A DNA stretch of 64,000 bases, from NCBI GenBank assembly GCA_049516835.1, contig JBEKSR010000001.1:1-64000 (forward strand). The letters are read 5' to 3'. Each line of letters begins with the position of its first letter. The first letter of the stretch is position 1. A program made the position numbers and the translations under genes. This document shows, piece by piece, positions 41,012-49,883 of the stretch. Under the pieces are notes generated by a model, which was not told where the DNA came from, searched no databases, and saw only the letters and a program-made list of their open reading frames with translations. The DNA comes from Fen-178 sp049516835. GTDB taxonomy: Bacteria; Acidobacteriota; Terriglobia; Bryobacterales; Bryobacteraceae.

Positions 41012-41193
41012 TTCGGAGCCGAACCACCGGCGATTAGATTCAAGATCACTCGCCCATGCAGAGACAGGTGCAACGTGGCAAGGCCCGCTGGAGCGAACGA
41101 GCGGCTTTCGATCCCCGGCTCGGCTCCGTTATCCATGGAGTTCGGGCCACCAGCGAACCTGCGCGCCTCTCCCCGCCTTTTCGGACCCTCCAA

Positions 41194-41865
41194 CTACTGC
41201 TGAAAGCGGGACATCCCAGCCGGGTAGAAAGTGTGCTCAAACGTCTCCCGACCGTCGTAGTAGTCCTCCTTGGTCTCGTACGTGAGGCGGTAGTCGAAAC
41301 GGCAGCCATTCCCACTTGGGCGGGAGGCATAGAAGCCCTCGACGGCGGAGAGAAGCGACCGAGCAGGGGCCCAGCCGCTCAGGACAGTCCGAGTCACGGG
41401 AATACCGATTCCCGACGCGGCCGCCCAGTCACTTAGATGCCGGCTTTCTGAGAGCAGCTCCACGCTCACGGCACCCCGCACAACCGATGCATGCACCAAA
41501 ATGTTGTCGTCCTCACACCGGGGGTAACCGCGTCCAATATCGGTGAGCACGGCCCTGCCCTCCGGAGAACGCAGTATGCCAAGAAGTTGCGGCAGCGATT
41601 GCGGGGGGTCGGCTTTGAAGTATTTCTCCCACCAACTTATCTTGGCCTCGAGCTCAGCGACTCTCCGGTCCCGCTCGGTGAGTTCTTTCTGCAGCAGGTC
41701 AATCTTCTTCTGCCGTTCCGCCGCGAGTGCTTTCAAGATGTCCGGGGGGTTGTCACTGGCCGGCGGCATGACCGAGTACCATACGACGAATAGCAGTAGC
41801 AGGAACGTCTCCGCTAGAGTCATCGCAATAACAAGATCGGTCCTTAAGGGCGATTGCGGGGCCAT
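41194..41865 (-). CDS. MotB/ZorB-like single-pass membrane protein with coiled coil and unknown C-terminal domain
   Basis: The product has 223 residues and is the last gene of the operon, with GGAG upstream. A single N-terminal membrane helix (residues 11-33, TDLVIAMTLAETFLLLLFVV) contains Glu19, the kind of buried acidic residue used for ion binding in MotB, ExbD and ZorB stators. A coiled coil follows (residues about 42-82: LAAERQKKIDLLQKELTERD), then about 130 residues with mixed secondary structure (CRFDYRLTYETKEDYYDGRE). The usual OmpA-like peptidoglycan-binding domain of MotB/ZorB is not recognisable. Paired with the ExbB/ZorA-like gene 16 bp upstream. Role inferred from architecture. 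Confidence 0.55.
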   Translation of the reverse strand: MAPQSPLRTDLVIAMTLAETFLLLLFVVWYSVMPPASDNPPDILKALAAERQKKIDLLQKELTERDRRVAELEAKISWWEKYFKADPPQSLPQLLGILRSPEGRAVLTDIGRGYPRCEDDNILVHASVVRGAVSVELLSESRHLSDWAAASGIGIPVTRTVLSGWAPARSLLSAVEGFYASRPSGNGCRFDYRLTYETKEDYYDGRETFEHTFYPAGMSRFQQ

Positions 41866-41881
41866 TTCTCTGCTCCGGGTT

Positions 41882-43375
41882 CTACAAATCGCCGCCGCGC
41901 AGAACCTGGATCGCGCTATAGCTCACCCGACGGGTCTGCTGTCTTATGATGCCGACGATTTCCGATACAGCTTCCTCGAGTTCTCGAAGCTGCCGCGCAA
42001 GCTCCTCGGTCTTCATGACGGTATCTTTAGGTAGCCGAATCTTCTTTACATCATCGGCGAATTCACTCAGGGTAGTCTCGACATTCTTCGCTCCGCCGTC
42101 AATCCTCCCCGATCCCGAAGCCAGAACCTTCCCGAGCACCACAATGGCCGCCTGGAGATCGACTACCGCACCGTTGAATTCGTCGACCTTCGCTACAAGG
42201 CCCTCCGGCAGCTGCAACTGGCCTATGTGTTCCGCGAAGTCCCTTAGCCCCCTCTGCACGCCGTCGCCACCCGCATAGATATCGGAAGTGAGGCCGGCAA
42301 GAGCCGCGCGGACCTCTTTGCCCTCTAGCACTGTAGAGAGCCCCGCGAGCGTCGTTTCGACGCTCTCTACCGTAGCGGAGAGGCCGGCCGTTTTGGCTAC
42401 GATGTCAGCAGGCACACGAATCTGGTCGATTCGCGCAGCCAACAGCATCAACTGGCTCTTGATCGAGTTCGCTCCTTCCTCGATCTTTGACGAGAGAACG
42501 GCCAGCGATGCGCGCACCTCGGCTACACCCTGTTGAAGCACCCCATCCACGGCTTCCGTGCCGGAACTCGTCACCTGTTGGACCCCCTGCACGCCAACCG
42601 TGATCGCCTGCCGCAAATGCGCTGCGCCGCCGGCCACCGCGCCGGTTGCCTCAGTTACAGAAGCCTTGAATTCCTCGATCGATGGTTTCAGCAAAGTCAG
42701 GAGCGGCTGCACAGTAGCCTCAACGCGGCGGTTCCACTGCTCCAGCATCCGCTGCCCCAGGGTCCTGTACTCCGGTTCGAGTTCGAGGATTGTCCGCTTC
42801 ACGCCACCTGCGCTGTCAATAAGCCCTCGAAAAACCTGTGAGGCCGCGGAGCTCACACCTTCGAATTTCTGGAGGGACCGGAGGGCCGCTTCCATCCCCC
42901 TTGTGAACTGTTGGAGCTCCTCTTCGACGGTCAGCTGCGCTTCGCCGGCCTGCTCGTCAGCCCTATATCCGAACTGCAACAGGAACATCCGTAGAAACAT
43001 CCCAGTTGCAGTGGTGGCCAACGCATAGCCTAGTACGCTAAAAACGCCTTCCGCTCCGGTCTGCCCCTTGAAAATGAAGCTGTCTATCAACGCGAAAAGT
43101 GTCCAGAAGAACCCGAGAAAGTAAACGGAATCAGCAAGCTGCGCAACCTGGGTCGAACGGAGAGCGGGCCCCGCGGCGGTTCTGGAGCCTCTATATCTGA
43201 CCGCGCAATACCACAGCATCACCAACACAGGAATAACGAGACGTCCAGCATTCCGGGCTGGAAACAAACTGATAGAGGCCATTCCGATGAAGGCCGCGAC
43301 CGCCCAAGCCTCCGCAAGCTCGGCACCTAATATCCTCCGGGCCCACGAAACAGCCGCTTTGTCTGGCGAGGCCAT
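41882..43375 (-). CDS. ExbB/MotA/ZorA-like membrane protein with very long coiled-coil tail
   Basis: The product has 497 residues. Four predicted membrane helices lie at about 22-38, 46-61, 84-102 and 109-134. The last pair reads YFLGFFWTLFALIDSF ... VFSVLGYALATTATGMFLRM; the G-x-x-x-T-L and A-x-A-T-T-A-T-G patterns resemble the pore helices of ExbB/TolQ/MotA and ZorA. Residues 140-490 are almost entirely helical heptads with repeated spacing (VESVETTLAGLSTVLEGKEV; VETTLSEFADDVKKIRLP), as in the long cytoplasmic tail of ZorA. It starts 3 bp after the vWA gene. Not proven by sequence identity; a methyl-accepting-like or scaffold coiled coil is the alternative. Confidence 0.55.
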   Translation of the reverse strand: MASPDKAAVSWARRILGAELAEAWAVAAFIGMASISLFPARNAGRLVIPVLVMLWYCAVRYRGSRTAAGPALRSTQVAQLADSVYFLGFFWTLFALIDSFIFKGQTGAEGVFSVLGYALATTATGMFLRMFLLQFGYRADEQAGEAQLTVEEELQQFTRGMEAALRSLQKFEGVSSAASQVFRGLIDSAGGVKRTILELEPEYRTLGQRMLEQWNRRVEATVQPLLTLLKPSIEEFKASVTEATGAVAGGAAHLRQAITVGVQGVQQVTSSGTEAVDGVLQQGVAEVRASLAVLSSKIEEGANSIKSQLMLLAARIDQIRVPADIVAKTAGLSATVESVETTLAGLSTVLEGKEVRAALAGLTSDIYAGGDGVQRGLRDFAEHIGQLQLPEGLVAKVDEFNGAVVDLQAAIVVLGKVLASGSGRIDGGAKNVETTLSEFADDVKKIRLPKDTVMKTEELARQLRELEEAVSEIVGIIRQQTRRVSYSAIQVLRGGDL

Positions 43376-43378
43376 AGG

Positions 43379-44686
43379 TCAGGGCAAGCAATCGGTGAGC
43401 GATGCGGGCGTCAAACTCCGCAACTGGATTCTGCAAACCTTTCCCGCCCCATTATCACGGAACGCTTGCTCCCAGCGACGGAGGCGACTGAAGTACCCCG
43501 GCTCATCGTTTCCGTCCGCAGCGCTCGGCTGAGAGATCATCACCACCCTAGATCCCGTTAGAGGGACCGAAGGCATACGCGAATCCCGGAAATCCGAGAC
43601 GACGATAAGAATACCCTGCGCCTCGAACTGCCCAGCCTCTTGCTGTAGGCCGATTGCACCGGAGATGTCCGCCGTCCCGCCCGAGCGCCTCCAGCGGGCG
43701 GTGCCAAGTGCACACTCTTCGAGGATCGCGGCGAATTCCTCACGGGTACTTAGAAGGCCCGGCCTCTTGACGAGGTGCTGGGCAAACTCAACTGGGGGCA
43801 TCGACCGTGACAAGCGCGCTGAGCCTTCCACGGCGAACCAAGTGACAGTTACGGGAGGGGCTGAGAGGAGCCGGGACACTCCGCGTGCAATGGTACCTAG
43901 ATTCTCAGCTGAAGAGTACAGCGTATCGACGATGACTGAGACCGCCGTACCGGCAGGCTTGGCCCCCGGCGCCAGCGCTTGGCTGACCCGGTACTCAGTT
44001 GCCCCAAAAACCGGCATCGCAATCACCCCTGCGGCCCCCTTCCCCTTCAGCTCAGCCACCCATTTAGCTATGAGCGCCGAGTGAGCCTCCGCTGTCGACT
44101 CGCGGGAGTCCGTGCCGGAGCGGTGGAGGAGCAGGACGCGTGCGCCGTTTAGGCTATACTCAGCGGGCTTGGCACCCGGCGGCAAATCTTCAAGAAAGTC
44201 CGAAAGAACGACGAGCACCCGCTCCGTAGGTACGCTGCTTGTCTCCTCGCTCGCCAGGGCCAACGCGCCGCGAATGTCCGTATGCTGTGAGCGCTGCGCG
44301 GCATCGGCACTGGCCTTCACGATACTCCCGCTGCAAGCTGCTAGTTCCCCGCGCAACCCTGTCTTGTCCAATTCGCCCGCTGACCGGATCAGCTTCGGGT
44401 CCAACCTTATAGGCTTGCAAAGGTGCTCGGAAAGCACACTCTGGGTCTCGATCCTTGACCAATAGAAGCTGACCGGGGGCGAGGACCGGTAGGCAAATTC
44501 GGCCAGAGCGGCGGTTACGGCATTAAGGGCGCGCGCATCGGCTCCGCCGAGCGGTGCAAAGCTGAGGCTGAAATCGACGAGAACGACCACGCTGGTACCC
44601 GGCTGCGTCTGGCCAGAGCGACCGGGCAGGGAGAACCCCAGGAACGCGATCACCAAAAGGTAGGTGGGAGCGAACCAGCGAGGCAT
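43379..44686 (-). CDS. Exported protein with two tandem von Willebrand factor A domains
   Basis: The product has 435 residues. A signal peptide or anchor (MPRWFAPTYLLVIAFLGFSL) precedes two vWA-type domains. Domain 1 has a complete MIDAS: DFSLS (Asp38, Ser40, Ser42), Thr136 in HTDIRGALALA and Asp163 in VLVVLSDFLED. Domain 2 is degenerate at the first motif (VIVDTLYSS, Asp254) but keeps Thr338 in GGTADISGAIG and Asp365 in LIVVSDFRDS. vWA domains bind protein partners through a metal ion. With neighbours 3 bp away on both sides, it is probably the periplasmic adaptor or ligand-binding part of the membrane complex. Confidence 0.75.
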   Translation of the reverse strand: MPRWFAPTYLLVIAFLGFSLPGRSGQTQPGTSVVVLVDFSLSFAPLGGADARALNAVTAALAEFAYRSSPPVSFYWSRIETQSVLSEHLCKPIRLDPKLIRSAGELDKTGLRGELAACSGSIVKASADAAQRSQHTDIRGALALASEETSSVPTERVLVVLSDFLEDLPPGAKPAEYSLNGARVLLLHRSGTDSRESTAEAHSALIAKWVAELKGKGAAGVIAMPVFGATEYRVSQALAPGAKPAGTAVSVIVDTLYSSAENLGTIARGVSRLLSAPPVTVTWFAVEGSARLSRSMPPVEFAQHLVKRPGLLSTREEFAAILEECALGTARWRRSGGTADISGAIGLQQEAGQFEAQGILIVVSDFRDSRMPSVPLTGSRVVMISQPSAADGNDEPGYFSRLRRWEQAFRDNGAGKVCRIQLRSLTPASLTDCLP

Positions 44687-44689
44687 TGT

Positions 44690-46483
44690 TCACCGTTGGC
44701 CGGAGGGGCCTTCGCTTCCCGACGGGATGGGTTGCCGCCGGAGCGCGAAAATTGGCGACGCGAGAAAGGCGAGAACCTGCTCAATCACCATGAACAGAGT
44801 TCCGAAGAGGCGCACAAAGAGCAGCCAGAGCCACTCTGCAGCGGCAGCGACCAGGTTCCAGGCCCTACGAAGCCACACGCGAACCACGGTCAACAGGGGA
44901 ATCAGATAATAGGCAGCCACAGCCAGAGAGAGCCCCACTACCAAATTAACGGCCCATAGAACTGTCTGATGGGGCAGGCCGCCCAAGCGGAGCGCGGCGT
45001 AGACGTAGGCTCCGACTAGCAGCGCAACGACAACGCAGCCCAAGGCCCTGTTCTGTATTGGGGCCCACACTAGGGTTTCCCTGGAGCCGGTCCGGCCTAT
45101 GACCAACTCGCCTGCCCGAAACAGTGATCCCGCTACGAAAAAGACGAGGCCCTGGGCGCACCCCAGTACTAAGTAGAGCGCCGGCGAAAGGCCGCCAAGT
45201 ACGTACCATATGGTCTCGTACCCGTTATAGATCAGCACAGCCACCGCTACCAGCGCCAGAGTGGCCCAGAAGCCAGCTTGATCGGCGAGGCTCTGAACGT
45301 CCGCGGCGCCCAGTTCCTTCTCGCCCGCGAGCGCCCAATCTGGCGGCTGTTCGCGCATCACCTCAATCTGTTTGCTTAGCTGCTCAACCGTCGAACGCAC
45401 AGCCTCCGCCTTGTCATTGTCGCTCGCCACAAGCCGCCCGGCTTCTTCGGCACCCGCCTTAGCCTTGCCGATCTCTCCAGCGGCCTGCCCCACGGCTCCC
45501 AAATGGGTGTTTTGCTCGTTTCGGAGCCTGTGGAGCGAGCGTTTCAGCTCCGTCAGGGCGTTGCCCCGCAAAAGGGCGCGCAATGCGTAAAACCACATCA
45601 GGCCCATCAAGGATAGGCCGCCAATGATACCGAAGCCCCAGAGGAAGTACTGGGTCCCCTGCTTCATTGCAATCGGGAACTCGACTATCAAATCTCGCTG
45701 CGGGGCCACCTGAGAGTAGAATTGGCCCTCCATGAAGGCTACGATCAGAAACAGGCAAAGGGATGCAATGGTCGCGAGGTGAAACCTGTCTTCGGACTCA
45801 GGCCGGAGGAACACGTGGATGGCACCGACGCTAGCCTCGAACACTGTAAGCCCGACTGCGACAATGACGTAGAGCGGAACGCCGAGGACCATGAGGGAGA
45901 CGGGGATAAACCCGAGGTCGCGGAGGATCTGGCTGAGCATCGCAGTGTTCAGCGGGATCAGAATAGCTAGGAAAAGACAGGCGACCGCTATCGTGCCGCG
46001 GGCGATACGGAGCTCGCGCACCTCCTCCAAAAGATTCTCGGCCGAAGGCAGATCCGCGAACGCCGGGACACTCGGCTCCTTCAGCAACCCTTCGAGGCGC
46101 GGCAGCGCCTTCCCGATTCCACCGAACCTCCGGACTAACCGGCTAAGGGTCCTATCCAACCGCTTGAAGGACCTCAGCAGAGGCTTGAGCATTTCCTGGA
46201 GCAGTGAGTTGCGGATCGCAAGCTGCCGGAGCGAATGCAACTTTTGGCAGTCCTCGGCCAGTTTTTGACACGAGGCCTCCCTGGTGGCGCGCGCTTCCGA
46301 ATGCCGGTTCCGAAGGCCCTCCCGGTATGCTCGAAGCTCCTCTCGCAACCGGCGCACAAACGGAAATAGCAGGTAAGCGGGCCCGGTTAACAGGAGAAAG
46401 ACCAACAGCGCCGCCAGACACCATGCGAGAACAGGCTTCAACCACGGAACTTCATCAAAAAAACCTTGCAGCAACGACTGCAT
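44690..46483 (-). CDS. Polytopic membrane protein with coiled-coil regions
   Basis: The product has 597 residues. ATG at 46483 was chosen because GAGAGGG lies 6 bp upstream; two earlier ATGs are possible. A first membrane helix (residues about 16-40) is followed by a charged helical stretch (FVRRLREELRAYREGLRNRH, then about 100 residues). There are then roughly four helices (GTIAVACLFLAILIPLNTAM among them), a second coiled coil (LKRSLHRLRNEQNTHLGAVG; STVEQLSKQIEVMREQP) and four or more C-terminal helices. No transporter or enzyme signature recognised. It is the largest member of the operon and probably its membrane scaffold (inference). Confidence 0.6.
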   Translation of the reverse strand: MQSLLQGFFDEVPWLKPVLAWCLAALLVFLLLTGPAYLLFPFVRRLREELRAYREGLRNRHSEARATREASCQKLAEDCQKLHSLRQLAIRNSLLQEMLKPLLRSFKRLDRTLSRLVRRFGGIGKALPRLEGLLKEPSVPAFADLPSAENLLEEVRELRIARGTIAVACLFLAILIPLNTAMLSQILRDLGFIPVSLMVLGVPLYVIVAVGLTVFEASVGAIHVFLRPESEDRFHLATIASLCLFLIVAFMEGQFYSQVAPQRDLIVEFPIAMKQGTQYFLWGFGIIGGLSLMGLMWFYALRALLRGNALTELKRSLHRLRNEQNTHLGAVGQAAGEIGKAKAGAEEAGRLVASDNDKAEAVRSTVEQLSKQIEVMREQPPDWALAGEKELGAADVQSLADQAGFWATLALVAVAVLIYNGYETIWYVLGGLSPALYLVLGCAQGLVFFVAGSLFRAGELVIGRTGSRETLVWAPIQNRALGCVVVALLVGAYVYAALRLGGLPHQTVLWAVNLVVGLSLAVAAYYLIPLLTVVRVWLRRAWNLVAAAAEWLWLLFVRLFGTLFMVIEQVLAFLASPIFALRRQPIPSGSEGPSGQR

Positions 46484-46584
46484 CGCAGACCCTCTCATCA
46501 ACCCGGGACCCAACGATACCGCCCGGTCCAGATTCTAGCACCGGACCTCCGCAGCCCAGCAAAGCCAACCGCCCTGCTGGGAGC

Positions 46585-46995
46585 CTACTTCGAGAGGGCT
46601 GACTTCACGACAGGCACGGCACTCTTAATCGTGCCCAGAATTGCGTTCTTTGTGCCCTCTTCAATCAACACGTTGATCTCTACATCGGAGTGACCCTCCG
46701 CGCCAGCAGAGACGACACTCCGGACGTCGCCGAACACGCGCAGGTATCTGCCCACGGGAGGGGCGCCCTTGGCAGTAACGACGGCGATTGAGCCAGTTCC
46801 ATCATTCAGAACGAAAACTCCCGCACCGAGCAAAGCAAGGCGGAAGGTGACCTTCCCTTCAATTGCGATCGGCTGGTCACGCAGGTCCGCCTGCACGACA
46901 TCGGAGATTCTCACGCGACGCGCGAACTGGCAGCCCGGCAGCGCGATCACGCAAAGTCCGGTAAATATCCGAACCCATCGCCATTCAGTTCTCAC
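46585..46995 (-). CDS. Lipoprotein with OB-fold-like domain
   Basis: The product has 136 residues. GTG at 46995 was chosen because GGAG lies about 8 bp upstream. WVRIFTGLCVIALPGC gives a lipobox (LPGC). The mature part (RVRISDVVQADLRDQPIAIE, then GKVTFRLALLGAGVFVLNDG, then TGSIAVVTAKGAPPVGRYLR) has the strand pattern and D-G-T-G turn of a small OB fold of the tRNA_anti/YgiW-like type. It lies 101 bp upstream of the next gene, so it may be part of the operon. Function unknown. Confidence 0.6.
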   Translation of the reverse strand: MRTEWRWVRIFTGLCVIALPGCQFARRVRISDVVQADLRDQPIAIEGKVTFRLALLGAGVFVLNDGTGSIAVVTAKGAPPVGRYLRVFGDVRSVVSAGAEGHSDVEINVLIEEGTKNAILGTIKSAVPVVKSALSK

Positions 46996-47400
46996 CCCAA
47001 CATCTCCAGCCGTCGCAAGCACTAAACATGCGCGAGGAAGCCGATTCTACCACGAAAGGGTGTGAAAAACCACAGTTTATTCTGGGCCCGAGATGGAACA
47101 ATATCGGTGGTTCCACGGCTGGCCTCGGTTCCGGCCTACGCACATCCGCGGTTTGGGCAACCAAGTGGCCGCCGACGTGGAGCGGACTTTCAAGGGAGCG
47201 ATCTCCCAAAACGCCCTTCCAGACTGGTTTAGTTAGACCCGGCCGGCCGGGGCATTCCCCTACCCCTGCCAACTACTCGCGGGTAATCCGTGCCCGGCTC
47301 ATTTCCACGGGTTGCCAAGCGCGCGGCCAACCTCGAACAATCCGGCGGCAACTGTCGCTACAGAGGTGTATACTCGGACATGTTGAAGGAGGTATTTCCG
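46996..47400. other. Divergent intergenic region
   Basis: About 400 bp between the minus-strand operon and the plus-strand gene pair. A TATACT-like -10 lies at 47369-47374 without a good -35. A cccggccggccgggg palindrome lies near 47247. No gene is apparent. Confidence 0.4.
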
Positions 47401-47790
47401 ATGGCAGTGAGAGTCCTTATCGCCTTTCTGCTTGCAATCCCAGCTTGTTTTGGTCAGGCCCCTGTCGTGACGGCTCCGAAGGACAACACGCCTGTGCCCG
47501 AGCGGCCCTTCGTCGAAGGAACTGCGAAAAATGCGAGCACTATCGTGTGGGTCGTTGTACACCCGTTGGAAACCGGTGACTTTTACGTTCAGCCAAAAGT
47601 CAACGTGCGCGCTGGCGGAGCATGGACCGTGCAGGTTTATGTCGGGAGACCCGGCCGAGTAGACCTTGGTAAGCGATTCGAGATTCGAGCCATATCGAAC
47701 CCATCTGACGCTCTCAGCGAAGGGCAGACCCTTCCGAATTGGCCTAGGGCCGAAGCCATGAGCGAAGTCATCCTCGTTACCAGGAGATAG
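47401..47790 (+). CDS. Small secreted protein with unrecognised 'WVVVHP' domain (paralogue 1)
   Basis: The product has 129 residues. ATG at 47401 is preceded by AAGGAGG with 8-bp spacing. A signal peptide (MAVRVLIAFLLAIPACFGQA) is followed by a single domain of about 90 residues: VEGTAKNASTIVWVVVHPLE, then DFYVQPKVNVRAGGAWTVQV, then FEIRAISNPSDALSEGQTLP and EVILVTRR. It is alternating-strand in character, probably a beta-sandwich. The same domain ends the next protein. I recall comparable 'W-V-V-V-x-P ... Y-Y-x-Q' modules in poorly characterised bacterial proteins but cannot name a family. Confidence 0.65.
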   Translation: MAVRVLIAFLLAIPACFGQAPVVTAPKDNTPVPERPFVEGTAKNASTIVWVVVHPLETGDFYVQPKVNVRAGGAWTVQVYVGRPGRVDLGKRFEIRAISNPSDALSEGQTLPNWPRAEAMSEVILVTRR

Positions 47791-47792
47791 CC

Positions 47793-48431
47793 TTGGACTT
47801 TTGGAAGTACATCCTGCAAGCAGCGAGCGCAGTGTTCGTCCTTTACGTAGGGTTGGCTCCTCGTCTCGATCGTCGCAAGAGAACCCTCTGCCTTATCGCT
47901 GTGGCGCTAATCCTCGGTGCGGCTCTTCTAAGTTACCTGAAGGAGCGCGACTCTAATCGGGCCCTTCGCGAGAATAGCGCGCAACTTCGATCAATCAAAC
48001 AAACACTCGACGTACTTCGGGACAGGTTGTTTGAGGAAGAAGTTGCACGGGTCATGAACACTCCTCGGCAGAGGCCTCCCGCGCCCCTGGAAATCGTCAC
48101 AGATGAAGCGATCACCATAGATGATCCGACTCACCTCGTGGATGCGCGAAACCAAATAAGAGGCCGATCCAAGGGAGTTGAGGGTCCGATTTGGGTGATA
48201 GTGCACCCGGCAATGGGTGGGGCATACTGGGTTCAGCCACCGGCTTCTCCGACTGCGAGCGGGGAATGGACCACGAAGGCATACTTTGGCCAGGAAGGGC
48301 AGCATCACGGTCTAGAATTCGAACTTCGTGCAGTTGCCAATCCGGCGGACGAGCTGCATGAAGATGCAGTTCTTTCCGACTGGCCGAAAGTCGGCCAATC
48401 GTCTTCAGTCAAGCTCGTAACCCGGCGATAA
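47793..48431 (+). CDS. Membrane-anchored coiled-coil protein with 'WVIVHP' domain (paralogue 2)
   Basis: The product has 212 residues. TTG at 47793 is preceded by AGGAGA that overlaps the upstream stop. Two N-terminal membrane helices (residues about 5-22 and 30-47) are followed by a short coiled coil (RALRENSAQLRSIKQTLDVL) and a linker. The C-terminal domain is paralogous to the upstream protein: GPIWVIVHPAMGGAYWVQPP, then GEWTTKAYFG, FELRAVANPADELHED and SSSVKLVTRR. One protein is exported and the other anchored, so they may bind the same ligand at different sites. Cotranscribed, 2 bp apart. Confidence 0.65.
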   Translation: MDFWKYILQAASAVFVLYVGLAPRLDRRKRTLCLIAVALILGAALLSYLKERDSNRALRENSAQLRSIKQTLDVLRDRLFEEEVARVMNTPRQRPPAPLEIVTDEAITIDDPTHLVDARNQIRGRSKGVEGPIWVIVHPAMGGAYWVQPPASPTASGEWTTKAYFGQEGQHHGLEFELRAVANPADELHEDAVLSDWPKVGQSSSVKLVTRR

Positions 48432-49883
48432 AGCGAAGCCCTGGCTCCTGTGTTGGCAACCAAATGCTGGCACCCGATTGAGCCGCGACCCGGTGGGTGC
48501 CCTGTCTTCGAAACGTGGGAAACCTAATTTCCTTGCGGACTTGGAAGGTTCGCGCGGCAATGATCACCCGCCGAATACAGCGAAGGGTCTAGGTTCGCGC
48601 CGACTGGGTCCGCGGCGGTCCTGGGCGGGATTTTGGGGAAAGCCCGAGGGTTTCAGTCGATAGATCCCGTGATACGCCGTTCACCGCGGGAGCGTCGTCG
48701 GGATCACGCCGAGCGGCGCCCTGTCCACACCTCACGCTTCGCCAGCTACCGGATCGGCGATCACAACACATTGTCTCAGCCGAATCAATGACTTACGCAT
48801 CTGACCGTACCTGGGCGTAGTACACTGTCGACAGGGGGGCGAATCCGCTTTGGTCATTTTCCGAAATTGGCTTTGTTCCGCATTTCGCGTAGGGCAGCCG
48901 CAACGGCCCGTTTCCGGGGTCCCGGCGTCCCCAGCCGCCAATCGGCGCATTTTGGCTTTGTTCCGTCATCCTGGCAAGGCGGCCAGTGTCGGCCCGCGAT
49001 TGCCGCCAGGTCAGTTGCTCTCCGGCTCAAAAATGCCGCTTTCCGTAACCATGCTTACGGTTCTGCATCGTGAAATCCTTTACTTTCAACGGCTCCTCAA
49101 ACAAAAGCGAAAGCTTCTTTACGATTTGGCTTCGTTCCGCTGTCTGCCTCCCGCCCCCTTCACGCTATCCTCAATCGCCTGGAAGCCGAGGCCAACCACA
49201 ACCACCCCGACCAGCAGCTCACCGTTTGTCCTCGCGTCGGATGCTGTGGTGGCGGTCGGGTGCCCGCCCAAGCTGCTGCTGTTTCCGGCCCCCGGCCCCT
49301 GGCCCCCGGCCCCCGTCGTGCCCACGCCGACCCTCGCCGGCAGCCGTATCCAATTGAAATTCAGGCGCTTACGCAAAGGCACCCGGGCCATCGATCTCCC
49401 TGACCATCCGTGTGACGCATCTTGCAAAAAAGCCCCCAAGATGCGTCACAAAATCTCGGACCACCGCCGCAACCCGTTCAAAAAGAGGAGCTTGCAACGC
49501 GATGAATTCAAACTCCACACACAGGAAAAGATGCGTCACACGGGTGGCGCGCTCGACCGGCCTCGGGAAGCATTCGAAGCCAAGCCGCGACCGTACGAAC
49601 ATGTGAAAAAACCATGGCCGCCGATGAACCCCGACAAACGCGGATTGAAACCAAAATTCTTATCCGTGTTCATCCGTGTTCATCCGTGGCTAAAATTATT
49701 TTTTTCACTCTCTCTACGCGAGCGGATTCCGCAGCTCAGCCCCGAAATCCCAAAACCGTTAAGCTCTCGGGGCCTCCGGGCCTCGTGGGTGCGCACGACG
49801 CACAGTCGAAACATGGTAGGATGTGGCATCGCCACGCGGGTAACAGTTCACGATCCGCAAGAATCACCGCAAGGAGATCGCAA
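48432..49883. other. Decayed, repeat-rich intergenic region
   Basis: About 1.45 kb without a credible intact gene. It carries aaattggctttgttccg (48864-48880), attttggctttgttccg (48949-48965) and the variant atttggcttcgttccgc (49124-49140); a ggcccctggcccccggcccc stretch near 49290; a 13-bp inverted repeat tgtgacgcatctt/aagatgcgtcaca (49411-49450) with a third arm at 49528; and atccgtgttc direct repeats (49662-49690). A frame at about 49148-49405 reads RPLHAILNRLEAEANHNHP and may be the remnant of a gene like that at 3202. Long open frames here consist of repeat DNA. Confidence 0.65.
49411..49450. repeat. 13-bp inverted repeat (family E)
   Basis: tgtgacgcatctt (49411-49423) and aagatgcgtcaca (49438-49450) are exact complements. 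aagatgcgtcaca recurs at 49528-49540. Confidence 0.8.

Noticed and set aside
41056..41436. 126-codon plus-strand open frame between convergent genes
   Set aside because: Mostly antisense to the MotB-like gene; no signature.
41194..46483. Complete Zorya defence system
   Set aside because: No helicase, nuclease or EH-signature gene is adjacent and the ZorB-like protein lacks a recognisable OmpA domain, so only the motor-like part is similar.
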